From an uncultured Porphyromonadaceae bacterium (GTDB lineage: Bacteria > Bacteroidota > Bacteroidia > Bacteroidales > Muribaculaceae), in contig CAMWSM010000001.1 of assembly GCA_947176915.1 (NCBI GenBank), forward strand, positions 79,880-143,879: a DNA stretch of 64,000 nucleotides. Reading direction: 5' to 3'. Each line of letters starts with the position of its first letter. Within the stretch, counting starts at the first letter, position 1. The notes under the pieces are model-generated. The model had not been told where the DNA came from and ran no database searches. It saw only the letters and a list, made by a program, of their open reading frames with translations. The translations under genes and the position numbers were made by a program. Of this stretch, positions 10,394 through 19,800 are shown in pieces.

Positions 10394-11551
10394 TCAGATT
10401 TCTGGTCTTATTGCTTCATAATCCCACCCTTCGAGACGTACGCTGACTTCAAGTCCCATGTCTCTCGGAGCGCTGAGGTTATAGATATACACTCTGTTGC
10501 GCATAACTCCTTGCCATGCCCCGTTGTCCTTTGTCATAAGTTGCTCAGGGGTAAGTGAACCGTCGGGATAACCCATATCGTATGGAGCTATGCTGAGTGT
10601 TGTCGTTGACGGATTACCATTCTTGTCTGTGAGAGTGGCAGCCACTACGGAAATTATCTGTCTTGCCGGATCATCACCTTTCGTACCTTCAAAAGACTGC
10701 TCGAAAGTATAGAAAATGAAAGCCGGTATTTCAGCTCCATTCTCATCTTTCACTGTTCCGTTAGGTGCGTCAAGAGTCTGGTCAATTATTTTCATACCGT
10801 CAGGAACTGCAGGGGGCACTATACCTCCGGCAATCCACGCCGTATGCTCGGGCGAGAGATAGCCTCGGTCGGGGGTCTTGAGAGTAACAGAACCGATTAC
10901 CCCCTCCGGGTCGCCTATCACCACTTTTGCCATAGCTCTTTCGGGCTGAATATCAGGAAGTCGGAAAGAAGTTACACCTGTATAGACATTCGGGTTATAA
11001 TCCTTCATGTAGGCAGCCGTGATATTACAGAGTCCCGCCATTGGAATGTGATGCTTCGCATTGGAAGCAGGATCAGGCCAAACGTTTTTGTTAGCTGCGG
11101 TGCCGGGCCAAGTGAGCAAACGGAAATCGTTATTATCAAGATCATTCATAGCGAAACTGTCGTTTCCTGTCATCCCATTAGGAACGGAATAGAATGCCAT
11201 GGCAAAACCATCCTTGCATGTTGATTTCGGCAGACGGGCAGATACGGTATGACCCCAATTTGCCTCATAATACACGGCGTTGACTTCATCGTTGAGTGTT
11301 CCGCCGGTATAGAGGAAATGTTTGAGCTTTCCGGTTGAGGAATATGCGCCGAAATGAATCCGGCTTGCTTCGAAGGCATATTCATCCACATTTTTCACTT
11401 GAGCGTCAGAGCCTTCAGCCCTTGTAGGAAGCACCGACAGCTGGATGTTAAAACTACCCTCTTCCGCATTCGGCTCAGAAGCATTGTCAGAACTGCAGGA
11501 GGCAGCCAGAACGCAGAGAGGCATTGTCAGATATAAATAGAGTTTTTTCAT
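10394..11551 (-). CDS. Fimbrillin-like lipoprotein (Mfa/FimB family-like minor subunit)
   Basis: Lipobox 'LCVLAASCSSD', 'VLPTRAEGSDA' motif; position within the fimbrial operon. Confidence 0.65.
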   Translation of the reverse strand: MKKLYLYLTMPLCVLAASCSSDNASEPNAEEGSFNIQLSVLPTRAEGSDAQVKNVDEYAFEASRIHFGAYSSTGKLKHFLYTGGTLNDEVNAVYYEANWGHTVSARLPKSTCKDGFAMAFYSVPNGMTGNDSFAMNDLDNNDFRLLTWPGTAANKNVWPDPASNAKHHIPMAGLCNITAAYMKDYNPNVYTGVTSFRLPDIQPERAMAKVVIGDPEGVIGSVTLKTPDRGYLSPEHTAWIAGGIVPPAVPDGMKIIDQTLDAPNGTVKDENGAEIPAFIFYTFEQSFEGTKGDDPARQIISVVAATLTDKNGNPSTTTLSIAPYDMGYPDGSLTPEQLMTKDNGAWQGVMRNRVYIYNLSAPRDMGLEVSVRLEGWDYEAIRPEI

Positions 11552-11564
11552 TTTGCAAGGTCAG

Positions 11565-12620
11565 TTATTTCCATTCAACTTCATAGTTCATTACCGCCCA
11601 TCCTGCCACATAAATTGACAGATTCATGAAATAAGTATCAATGTCCATCGTGATGTCGACAGTAAAACGGTCCATACGGTCGAGATATTCCTGAAGATCC
11701 ATATCAGGATGGGTATAGTTCTTGGCTGCGACGATAAGGTCTATCAATTTGGCATTAAGAATCTCGGTTCCGTCCTCTTTTGATATCACAATAAGACGCG
11801 CCTCTGAATTTTCCATTATACGGGCAAGATGCACCTCTGTCTTAGCGCCATTTGTCGTCTCATCCTTATATCCGCCCTGGCCATCAGGGAGTGCATATTC
11901 TCCCGGCTCCGCTTCCTGGTTGAGATAGTGGATTGTTTCATCGCCAGACACTTCATTTTCGGATGACATTACACCATTGTTGTCAGTCACCTTAACGATA
12001 AATTCCTTTGAGCCAATAGTGAAGTTATCAGTACGCCTTAGAGTTACATCCAGCACATTTGTATTCTTCATCAGCTCACAAGTGTATTCCTCAGGATTCT
12101 CATACTCGGAATAGTTAACTACTTTTGTTCCGTGGAAAAGTCCCGGAAATTTCTTATCATTATAGAGATTGCCCTCTTCATCAATGTCGACCGTAAGACG
12201 GCAGGTGATGTCGCCCGACGAACCGAAAGCTCTTGAGCCGTCAAGTTTGAACGGAGACTCTGTGGTCAGACCTCCCCACACCACGAGGTGATAGTCTTTA
12301 AGGCGTTCCAGGCCCAGACCCTTCAGGGAGATAGTGTAGTCGTTGTTCTGGAGAGTTGCCTTATCAACCGGGGGCACGAAAGAGATGAGACGTCCCTCCG
12401 TATCGAAGGCATAAACCTCAGCTTCCTCCACCTGATTGACAAGCTCGGTTCTCGACATATTGTATTGATAAGAAAGACGCACACGATAGTCCGGATTACA
12501 AGCCGGGAGTTCGTCATGCATGAATGAGTTGCAGGAACCGAGTGCCACAATCGCTATTGCGGCGGCACTTATTTGCAATCCTCTTTGTAATTTAAATCTC
12601 GAAAGGTTCATATTTTTCAA
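11565..12620 (-). CDS. FimB/Mfa2 family fimbrial anchor lipoprotein
   Basis: Lipobox 'IVALGSCNSFMHDELPACNPDYRVRLSYQYNMSRTELVNQVEEAEVYAFDTEGRLI', typical Mfa2/FimB N-terminus. Confidence 0.8.
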   Translation of the reverse strand: MKNMNLSRFKLQRGLQISAAAIAIVALGSCNSFMHDELPACNPDYRVRLSYQYNMSRTELVNQVEEAEVYAFDTEGRLISFVPPVDKATLQNNDYTISLKGLGLERLKDYHLVVWGGLTTESPFKLDGSRAFGSSGDITCRLTVDIDEEGNLYNDKKFPGLFHGTKVVNYSEYENPEEYTCELMKNTNVLDVTLRRTDNFTIGSKEFIVKVTDNNGVMSSENEVSGDETIHYLNQEAEPGEYALPDGQGGYKDETTNGAKTEVHLARIMENSEARLIVISKEDGTEILNAKLIDLIVAAKNYTHPDMDLQEYLDRMDRFTVDITMDIDTYFMNLSIYVAGWAVMNYEVEWK

Positions 12621-12708
12621 GGTCAGTTATTTTTTAGTTGCCGGAAGGTGTTTCACGACCTTCCGACATTAAAGACTTCAATCCGGAAATCTTCAGAACG
12701 GTTTCAAA

Positions 12709-14256
12709 TTACTGCCATTCAGCATTATAATTCATTATAGCCCAATCCTTGACGTCAACAGCTATGTGGAGATAGTAGTTCTCATCCTTAGGATCGTTCG
12801 GCTCGAGAGGAATGATCTCGATATCATCGCCCGGGATGCCGATACCCATACCGTTGATAGTCTTGATGGTTACATTATACAGTGTATTACGTACGATAGC
12901 GGGATATTCCACACCATTAATGACAGCGCGAGGAATAGCTCTTGAATAATAACCGAATCCTCCGTTATACTTCATACACTTGGGAAGATAAGTCTTGCCC
13001 TTGATTCTCATCCAGCCTGTCCATGTAAGATGGCTGTCTGCATTCTCACGATCCTCTTCAAGCACATCGCCCGTTACGCCACCCATAGCAGCGATAGCGT
13101 CAGCCTCAGTCTTGTAAACTTTGAATTTATCACCGATAGCAACAAGCCAGAAAGAGCCGTCGGCAGCTGCAAGATTATTTCCGGCTGTATCTGTAAGTTT
13201 ATAACGACCTGCAACTACAACACTGGTTGTATATACAGCCTCATCATCTATATTATCAAAGGGATAGAATACAGGATTAGCTGAATATTGATAGCCGGCA
13301 TTTACAGTAACTTTAGTGGCATCCTCAGCATCTTTTGTGATCATATTCTTGAGTATAGGATACACAACATTACCTGCAGTCTCTCCTACCCAATTTGAAC
13401 GACGGTTTGCGTATTCATTAACTTTTACAGTCCATTTTGTACGAATATCCTCCGGTATATCAGTATATTTGGTAGGGATTCTCTTAACAGTGAATCGGTG
13501 TGTGTTCTCTGCTGTGAGGAATGCGAGTTCGGGAGTGAAGGTTACAACTGCGTCAACCTGATTTTCTCTCTCACCCTCCTGAGGATTTATTGAGCCATCC
13601 TCAGCAAGCTCCAACCCATTTGATACTGCCACTTTAGCAGCTACCGGCTCAACCGGGATGATAACAGCAGCATCTCCCTGCGCTGCGGTTGCAGCTTCCT
13701 TAGTGGTGTGGAGCATCTTCTCCCTGTTGATCTCAACGAGATAAACGGGAGTAGGATCCTGACCCTCCTTCTCCTGATAATATTTGGTGCTACTCATTAT
13801 CATGACATTCTTTCCGCTCTTCTTGACTGTATTAGACTGAAGATCTCTGAAAGCCTGCTCATTAGCGCCTGAGAAGGTCCAACTATCATCTGCATTTACC
13901 ACACAGGATACATACTTGGGAGCTGAAGAGAGCTTAAGCACCGCGCACTTGCTTGCGGGATGACCGGGCTCACTCACCCATTCCAGGTCAGCAGTTTCAG
14001 CATTACCCTGCTGGCCGCCAATGTATCTTGTAGCGATTCTTCTGCCCTGCTGGTTATAAAATACAAAGGCTGCGTTTTCGATCTGCAATTCCGGATCAGT
14101 TGTAGCACGGGTCTGAAGTGTGTTGAAAGCCACTTTCATGTAGTAGCCCTCTCCGTTTTCAGGTTCTTCACCTTGAACCACGTCCGGAGCTTCACTTGAA
14201 CAGCTTCCCAATAAGGAAAGACCGGCTACAAATGGAAGATAATAGAATTTTTTCAT
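12709..14256 (-). CDS. Mfa1 family major fimbrillin (fimbria major subunit)
   Basis: Lipobox 'LSLLGSCSSE', 'LQTRATTDPE' cleavage-like motif, C-terminal 'AVDVKDWAIMNYNAEWQ'; located next to the Mfa2-like gene. Confidence 0.8.
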   Translation of the reverse strand: MKKFYYLPFVAGLSLLGSCSSEAPDVVQGEEPENGEGYYMKVAFNTLQTRATTDPELQIENAAFVFYNQQGRRIATRYIGGQQGNAETADLEWVSEPGHPASKCAVLKLSSAPKYVSCVVNADDSWTFSGANEQAFRDLQSNTVKKSGKNVMIMSSTKYYQEKEGQDPTPVYLVEINREKMLHTTKEAATAAQGDAAVIIPVEPVAAKVAVSNGLELAEDGSINPQEGERENQVDAVVTFTPELAFLTAENTHRFTVKRIPTKYTDIPEDIRTKWTVKVNEYANRRSNWVGETAGNVVYPILKNMITKDAEDATKVTVNAGYQYSANPVFYPFDNIDDEAVYTTSVVVAGRYKLTDTAGNNLAAADGSFWLVAIGDKFKVYKTEADAIAAMGGVTGDVLEEDRENADSHLTWTGWMRIKGKTYLPKCMKYNGGFGYYSRAIPRAVINGVEYPAIVRNTLYNVTIKTINGMGIGIPGDDIEIIPLEPNDPKDENYYLHIAVDVKDWAIMNYNAEWQ

Positions 14257-14298
14257 GATTAGTGAAAAATTAGATTAGAATTTTTATTTTATTGTTAT

Positions 14299-15753
14299 TT
14301 ATTCTTCGTTTTGTTGTGCGAGTTTGCGTTTGCGTGCGAGGACTTCGAGGTTGAAGTCGGCTGAAGCGACGCCAAGTGCTTTTGCTTCCTCGAAGAGGCG
14401 CTGTGCCTCGTCGAAGCTTCCGCGTTTCATGGCGAGAATGCCTCGTGCCTGCTTTGCCTCGCCGCTGTCGCCGGCTTTGCGGAGATAGTTGTCAGCCTTA
14501 TCGAGTTGGTCGGCGTTGAGGGCAACGAGTCCGGCATTGAGGTTGGCAACAGGATCATCAGGATATGTGCTCACAGCAATCGCCATCGCCTCGTTAAATT
14601 CGTCGGAACCAGGCTCGTAGCTCTGAGCGACAAGGAACATCTCCTGAAGAGAGGCGTTCTTCGGATTCTTTCTCATCACCTCGATGGTCTCTTCAAGAGT
14701 GAGAGGACGAACCACATATTTCACAGTATAGTCGGTGTGGCGCAATGCGGGATACATCTCCTTGAGCATGATTGCGTAGCTCTTCGGGAAACGCTGACGC
14801 AGAGCCAAATCCTTAGCGTCGGGATCCATGTTGGAGTCAATCACCTCAAGAATGGCAGTCTTGTCGGCAATGTCAGAATTCTCCACAAGGCGGCGAAGAC
14901 CAACCCAGTCTTCCGGAGTGGCGGATGAGGTGAAGATTCTGTCGGGAAGTGTGTAGAGAGACTTGACATAGTTCTTTAGGGATTCCGCACGTCCTTCGGC
15001 GAGACGCTTGTTGGCGTCATACTTACCTTCAGGAGAGGCATAACCGTGAATGTTGATTTCCGTGATCGAAACGAGGGGATCGTTCTTCACGAGGTCAATT
15101 GTTCCGGTAATTTTTGCAAGCTCCTTGCGGTTCTGGCGATAGTCGGGGAGAATGTTTGTCTTATTGACCATGAAGTCGACGAAAGCACTACCCTCTTCCG
15201 CACGAGCCTTTGTAGCCTCTACATTCGGCTGGAGATAGGTAATCTCCGCCATCGGCGCCGGGCGGTTGTCGAAAGGAACGCCCACCATGAGGGATGCCTG
15301 GTCCTGAAGGTCGCCGCATCCGCAGAGGTCTTCCTTAATTGTCAGATAAGAGAGATCCATCCAGGATTGATAAGGGAGAGTTGACGTGCCGCTCCATACG
15401 AGGTTTCCCCCTTTTCCAGCCTGAAGCACCTGTGCAGCACCGGGGACTCTCTGTTTCTTTTCCCTATCATATTTAATCTGGGCATTTCTTCCGTTGACAA
15501 CAACGGGGTCGAAAGCTATAGAGTCGCCCTCACCCACCAACACGGGAGTGAAGATTATTCGCTGGTTTGAGCCGAGCTTCATGGATGAGAGGTCGAACTG
15601 ATAGCCCACCTCCATATTTCCGGCACGCTTTTTAAGGGTAACGTCAATGACCTTTATAGCATCGAGCATATCCCCCTTTTCCATCTTCGCAGCTCCGGCA
15701 ACTCCCGGCAGCAATAGAGAAGACGCGATAATAAATGACGGTATTAGTCTCAT
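14299..15753 (-). CDS. DUF3868/OmpA-like fimbrial-operon protein with C-terminal TPR-like repeats
   Basis: Signal peptide; 'ITEINIHGYASPEGKYDANKRLAEGRAESLKNYV' OmpA-like motif; adjacent to DUF3575 and Mfa1 genes. Confidence 0.8.
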   Translation of the reverse strand: MRLIPSFIIASSLLLPGVAGAAKMEKGDMLDAIKVIDVTLKKRAGNMEVGYQFDLSSMKLGSNQRIIFTPVLVGEGDSIAFDPVVVNGRNAQIKYDREKKQRVPGAAQVLQAGKGGNLVWSGTSTLPYQSWMDLSYLTIKEDLCGCGDLQDQASLMVGVPFDNRPAPMAEITYLQPNVEATKARAEEGSAFVDFMVNKTNILPDYRQNRKELAKITGTIDLVKNDPLVSITEINIHGYASPEGKYDANKRLAEGRAESLKNYVKSLYTLPDRIFTSSATPEDWVGLRRLVENSDIADKTAILEVIDSNMDPDAKDLALRQRFPKSYAIMLKEMYPALRHTDYTVKYVVRPLTLEETIEVMRKNPKNASLQEMFLVAQSYEPGSDEFNEAMAIAVSTYPDDPVANLNAGLVALNADQLDKADNYLRKAGDSGEAKQARGILAMKRGSFDEAQRLFEEAKALGVASADFNLEVLARKRKLAQQNEE

Positions 15754-15783
15754 TTTCTTTTATTTTACTGTTTAGGAGTTTTT

Positions 15784-16431
15784 TCAGAATACGTACATAA
15801 ATGAGAGATTGGCATGTGTAGGACCAACATAATGAAGCTTACGCTCATCAATCGTGCGGGCGCAACGACCATAAAGAGTAAGTTTTGAGTAAGCGTAACC
15901 CACACCGAGAGATGCCTCGAGGTTCCAATGCTTATTGAGCATCCACTGGTAGCCACAGGTCAAGCCGCCGCCGCCAAACCAACCCTCAACGTGGCGATCA
16001 TGGTTTACGACGCCTGCAAGGTCGGGCCACCCCTTCACCAATGAAGCCTCGTCGTCTTCAGCCACGGGGATAGTGGTGGAAGATATGATGAGCGGTTTGA
16101 GAGGGAAGTTAACGTTCTTGGCGTTATACTGTCCACCAAGGGCATGTATACCCAGAAACCATCCGGAGAATTTTTCACAGAACCAATAACGGAACTCAGG
16201 CATGGCGATCCATGACTTGAAATGTTTCTCGTCTTTGAAATTCCAAGGATTCACCGCCCCGGTCAGGCTGATGGTGGTGTGATGGGAAGTGCCAAACTCA
16301 AGTCCGAGGTTTGGATTTGTTACTGCCCATCCGAGCAAGTTTGTCTTGATGCCTACGTTCTGCGCGAGGGCACGCGGCGCGAAAAGCGCTGCCAATGCGA
16401 AAAGAATTGCAATTAATGTTGGTCTTTTCAT
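15784..16431 (-). CDS. DUF3575 family outer-membrane protein
   Basis: 'NVGIKTNLLGWAVTNPNLGLEFGTSHHTTISLTGAVNPW' is characteristic of DUF3575; internal start MKRPTLIA chosen. Confidence 0.8.
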   Translation of the reverse strand: MKRPTLIAILFALAALFAPRALAQNVGIKTNLLGWAVTNPNLGLEFGTSHHTTISLTGAVNPWNFKDEKHFKSWIAMPEFRYWFCEKFSGWFLGIHALGGQYNAKNVNFPLKPLIISSTTIPVAEDDEASLVKGWPDLAGVVNHDRHVEGWFGGGGLTCGYQWMLNKHWNLEASLGVGYAYSKLTLYGRCARTIDERKLHYVGPTHANLSFMYVF

Positions 16432-16587
16432 GATGTTAATAATATATGGTCCGGACTGAGTTAGTCCGCGGGCTAACAAAATTATTTTTTATATGGATTA
16501 GATTCGGGTAAGAATCTTATTATTGGTTAAGCTGCGTAATTAAGCGTTCCATCACCCATTCCTATTTAGAAAAGGGTATTTCCGCTG

Positions 16588-16618
16588 CAAAGCTACAACT
16601 TATTTTTTAAATTGCAAA
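16588..16618 (-). promoter_or_regulatory. Bacteroidetes-type promoter of the fimbrial operon
   Basis: Minus strand reads TTTG-N19-TAGCTTTG, matching the TTTG/TAnnTTTG -33/-7 consensus. Confidence 0.6.
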
Positions 16619-16666
16619 CACTTTGCACTAAATTTTTCAATATTTTTTCAATCAGGTAAGATTTTA

Positions 16667-16674
16667 TAACTTTG
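16667..16674 (+). promoter_or_regulatory. -7 element (TAACTTTG) upstream of purT
   Basis: TAACTTTGC upstream of the ATG at 16803. Confidence 0.5.
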
Positions 16675-16802
16675 CAGAGAAAATGTTTCAACTTTCCCAA
16701 GCTCAGTCTCCATTTTTTCAACTCTCAATTCCTGAGCTTAGTTTTCAATTTTCTATTCTAATTTTTCAATTTTCAACTTTCAATTTTCAATTCTATATAA
16801 GT

Positions 16803-17984
16803 ATGGCAAAAATTGGCAGCGTATTGACCACCCGGGGAAAAAAAGCGCTCCTGCTCGGAAGCGGTGAACTCGGCAAGGAGGTGGCTCTCGAACTTCAGCG
16901 ACTCGGAGTGGAGGTCGTGGCTTGTGATAAATATTCTAATGCTCCCGCCATGCAGGTGGCTCACCGTTCTCACGTGTTCAACATGCTTGATCCGGCAGAA
17001 CTCCGCAGGGTTGTGGAAATGGAGCAGCCCGATCACATAATTCCGGAGATTGAGGCTATTGCCACTCCCGCTCTTCTTGAGCTCGAAAAGGAGGGCTTCA
17101 ACGTTACTCCGACGGCTCGTGCCGCATGGCTGACGATGAACAGGGAGGGTATCCGCCGTCTTGCCGCCGAAGAATTGCAACTTCCTACCTCCCCTTATCG
17201 CTTCGCCTCCACCAAAGAGGAGTTTGACAAGGCAGTGGAGGAGATAGGGATTCCTTGTGTAGTGAAGCCAATCATGAGTTCGTCGGGCCACGGACAATCT
17301 ACGATCAAATCTTCGGAAGATATAGAAAAGGCATGGAAAGAGGCTCAGGAGGGAGGACGCGCCGGAGCCGGAAGGGTTATCGTAGAGGGTTTTGTAGATT
17401 TCGACTATGAAATTACCCTACTTACTGTAAGAAGCATATCAGGCACTACCTTCTGCGAACCGGTAGGACACATACAAGTGAACGGGGACTATCGTTATTC
17501 CTGGCAGCCTCAGCCAATGTCGCAGATAGCCATAGAGCAAGCGCGAGAAATCGCCAAGAAGATTACGGATGCCTTGGGGGGATATGGCATTTTCGGAGTT
17601 GAGCTGTTCATTAAAGGGGATAAGGTGATTTTCAGTGAGGTTTCTCCTCGTCCGCATGACACGGGGATGGTTACAATGATCTCTCAGGATTTATCGGAGT
17701 TTGCACTTCATGCGAGAGCGCTTTTGGGACTTCCGGTGCCTGCGATAGAATTTTACGGTCCTTCGGCTTCACGGGCAATAGTGGTGGAGGGAGACACAAA
17801 TTGCGTGGAGTTTGACAACCTGGAGGAGGTGCTTAAGGAGCCGGGCACTCAGATAAGACTTTTCGGCAAACCGGAAGTGCATGGACATCGCCGTATGGGT
17901 GTGATCCTGGCAAAGGATAAGAGCGTGGAAGCGGCAAGGGAGAAAGCTGAGAGAGCGTTCTCGAAATTGAAAATAAGTATCTAA
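16803..17984 (+). CDS. purT: Formate-dependent phosphoribosylglycinamide formyltransferase (PurT)
   Basis: ATP-grasp: '[47 protein letters not shown] ... [35 protein letters not shown]'. Confidence 0.95.
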   Translation: MAKIGSVLTTRGKKALLLGSGELGKEVALELQRLGVEVVACDKYSNAPAMQVAHRSHVFNMLDPAELRRVVEMEQPDHIIPEIEAIATPALLELEKEGFNVTPTARAAWLTMNREGIRRLAAEELQLPTSPYRFASTKEEFDKAVEEIGIPCVVKPIMSSSGHGQSTIKSSEDIEKAWKEAQEGGRAGAGRVIVEGFVDFDYEITLLTVRSISGTTFCEPVGHIQVNGDYRYSWQPQPMSQIAIEQAREIAKKITDALGGYGIFGVELFIKGDKVIFSEVSPRPHDTGMVTMISQDLSEFALHARALLGLPVPAIEFYGPSASRAIVVEGDTNCVEFDNLEEVLKEPGTQIRLFGKPEVHGHRRMGVILAKDKSVEAAREKAERAFSKLKISI

Positions 17985-18042
17985 GGGATGTTAAGGTGTT
18001 AAGGGGGAAGGGTTAAGGGTTAAGGATTAAGGGGATGAACTT

Positions 18043-18315
18043 ATGGGGCGGATGCAACGTTTTATTAGCAAACAAATGCTGGTAGATATGATTGCATCCG
18101 TTATTGTTTGGGCGGTGGTCGCCGCCTTACTTCTGATTGTTTTTGTGGCACGTATAGTGGCTGAGCATCATCGCTCCCTCCCTCCTGTCCATGCTGCCAA
18201 ACATCATAGACATTCCAAATTCATAGAGTTAGGCAAAGAGCGCGAGGAGTTTTTTGCCACCGGAGATTCTGATTTAATTCCCGGCGACGATTATGACATC
18301 TACTATAATTCCTGA
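18043..18315 (+). CDS. Small single-TM hypothetical protein overlapping the exporter gene
   Basis: 90 aa ORF, TM 'VIVWAVVAALLLIVFVARIV', overlaps the start of the ThrE-like CDS. Confidence 0.5.
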   Translation: MGRMQRFISKQMLVDMIASVIVWAVVAALLLIVFVARIVAEHHRSLPPVHAAKHHRHSKFIELGKEREEFFATGDSDLIPGDDYDIYYNS

Positions 18316-19132
18316 ACCCTTTGAGTCGGTGTATCTTTCCGATGATCCTCTGACTCCAGTTGATGTAAACTGTTGCTCGAAGGAGGTGTGCCTCTTTCTG
18401 ACAGAATATGCCGAAAGGCTGTTAGGAGCCGGAGCCACGTGCATGCGCATAGAGAAAAATATCGAACGGATGGCGGCTACCTTCGGCAAGAAGGTAGAAC
18501 TCACCATCATGCCCCGCCACGTACACATGACCGTATGGCATCCGGGGGCTGATGATATCTACACTTATATCTCTACTGTCAAGCCGGCTCCTATCTCCTA
18601 TTCACTCAACACGCGCCTGAGCCAGCTGAGCTGGAATGTAGCCGACGATAATCTTTCGCTCCGGGAGACAGAGCGACGTTTCAGAAAGATCGTCTCTTCC
18701 GATTATGAGAACCCCTGGATGACACTTCTGTTGGCTTCGCTTGCCAACGCCTGCTTCTGCGGCATTTTCGGAGGGGACTGGATGGCTATGCTTATCGTGT
18801 TTATTGCTACGGCAACGGGGTTTAACCTTAAGCAGGTGCTTATGTCGAAACATGTGGACGGACGCGCCGTATTTTTTATCTGCGCTTTTGTCTCGGCAGT
18901 GATAGGCTCCACAGGCTATATCTTCCCTATAAGCAGCACCCCGGCGATTGCCGTAGGGACGAGTGTGCTTTATCTTGTGCCGGGCATTCCCTTTCTCAAT
19001 TCATTCAATGACTTGCTGTATAAGCATTACATCTGCGCGTTCTGCAGGTTTCTGGATGCCTTGGTGCTTACGGGTTGCCTTTCGTTAGGGCTTATCCTTG
19101 CCATGAAAATAATGAACGTTACCCTCTTTTAG
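18293..19132 (+). CDS. Threonine/serine exporter family protein (ThrE N-terminal half, DUF1212-like)
   Basis: 'YAERLLGAGATCMRIEKNIERMAATFGKKVELTIMPRHVHMTVW' plus multiple TM helices. Confidence 0.85.
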   Translation: MTSTIIPEPFESVYLSDDPLTPVDVNCCSKEVCLFLTEYAERLLGAGATCMRIEKNIERMAATFGKKVELTIMPRHVHMTVWHPGADDIYTYISTVKPAPISYSLNTRLSQLSWNVADDNLSLRETERRFRKIVSSDYENPWMTLLLASLANACFCGIFGGDWMAMLIVFIATATGFNLKQVLMSKHVDGRAVFFICAFVSAVIGSTGYIFPISSTPAIAVGTSVLYLVPGIPFLNSFNDLLYKHYICAFCRFLDALVLTGCLSLGLILAMKIMNVTLF

Positions 19133-19309
19133 AAAAATAAGATGGTAAGATCAGAAAATAAGATGGTAAGGAAATAAGGGGGTAAGAAAACTCTCACCAT
19201 CTTATTTCCTTATTTTATTAACTCCCTATTTACTTAATTTCTTATTCTCTTAACCTCTTATTCCCTTAACTTCTTATTCTCTTAACTTCTTATTCCCTTA
19301 TTTGCTTTT

Positions 19310-19795
19310 ATGTTAGTATTTGATTTATTGAAAGATGCGTTGTTTGCTGCCGTTGCGGCAATCGGGTTCGGAGCTATCAGCAGGATTCCCCGGAGAGCAT
19401 ACTTATGGTGCGGATTGATTGCGGCGATAGGTCATTCGCTGCGATTTCTACTGATGGGAGAGGCGTTAGGTTCGATGAATATAATAGTGGCTACGGCAAT
19501 CGCGGCATTTGTGATAGGCTCGTTATCGGTGTTTGTCTCCCCTTTCGCGCGCACTCCGGCGGAAGCATATCTCTTTCCCTCGCTATTGCCTATGATTCCC
19601 GGGATTTTTGCCTATAAGTCTTTCGGCGGGGCGGTGATGTGCATTTTGGGGAAGGATCCGGATATGTTTGATTTCTATTTCCGGCAGTTTACTCAAAATG
19701 GCTTTATCTGCATTTCCATTCTTATGGCGATGGTGATTTGCGCTACAATTCCGATCTTTATTTTTCGCTCAAGAGCTTTCAGGGCGACGAGGTGA
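19310..19795 (+). CDS. Threonine/serine exporter family protein (ThrE C-terminal half, DUF3815-like)
   Basis: 161 aa polytopic: 'RIPRRAYLWCGLIAAIGHSLRFLLM...PLLPMIPGIFAYKSF'-type motif. Confidence 0.8.
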   Translation: MLVFDLLKDALFAAVAAIGFGAISRIPRRAYLWCGLIAAIGHSLRFLLMGEALGSMNIIVATAIAAFVIGSLSVFVSPFARTPAEAYLFPSLLPMIPGIFAYKSFGGAVMCILGKDPDMFDFYFRQFTQNGFICISILMAMVICATIPIFIFRSRAFRATR

Positions 19796-19800
19796 GAGGG

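Noticed and set aside
16683-16802. N-terminal extension of PurT ([19 protein letters not shown]...)
   Set aside because: Translates a TTTTCAATTTTCAA-type intergenic repeat just after the -7 box; the canonical PurT start is 16803.
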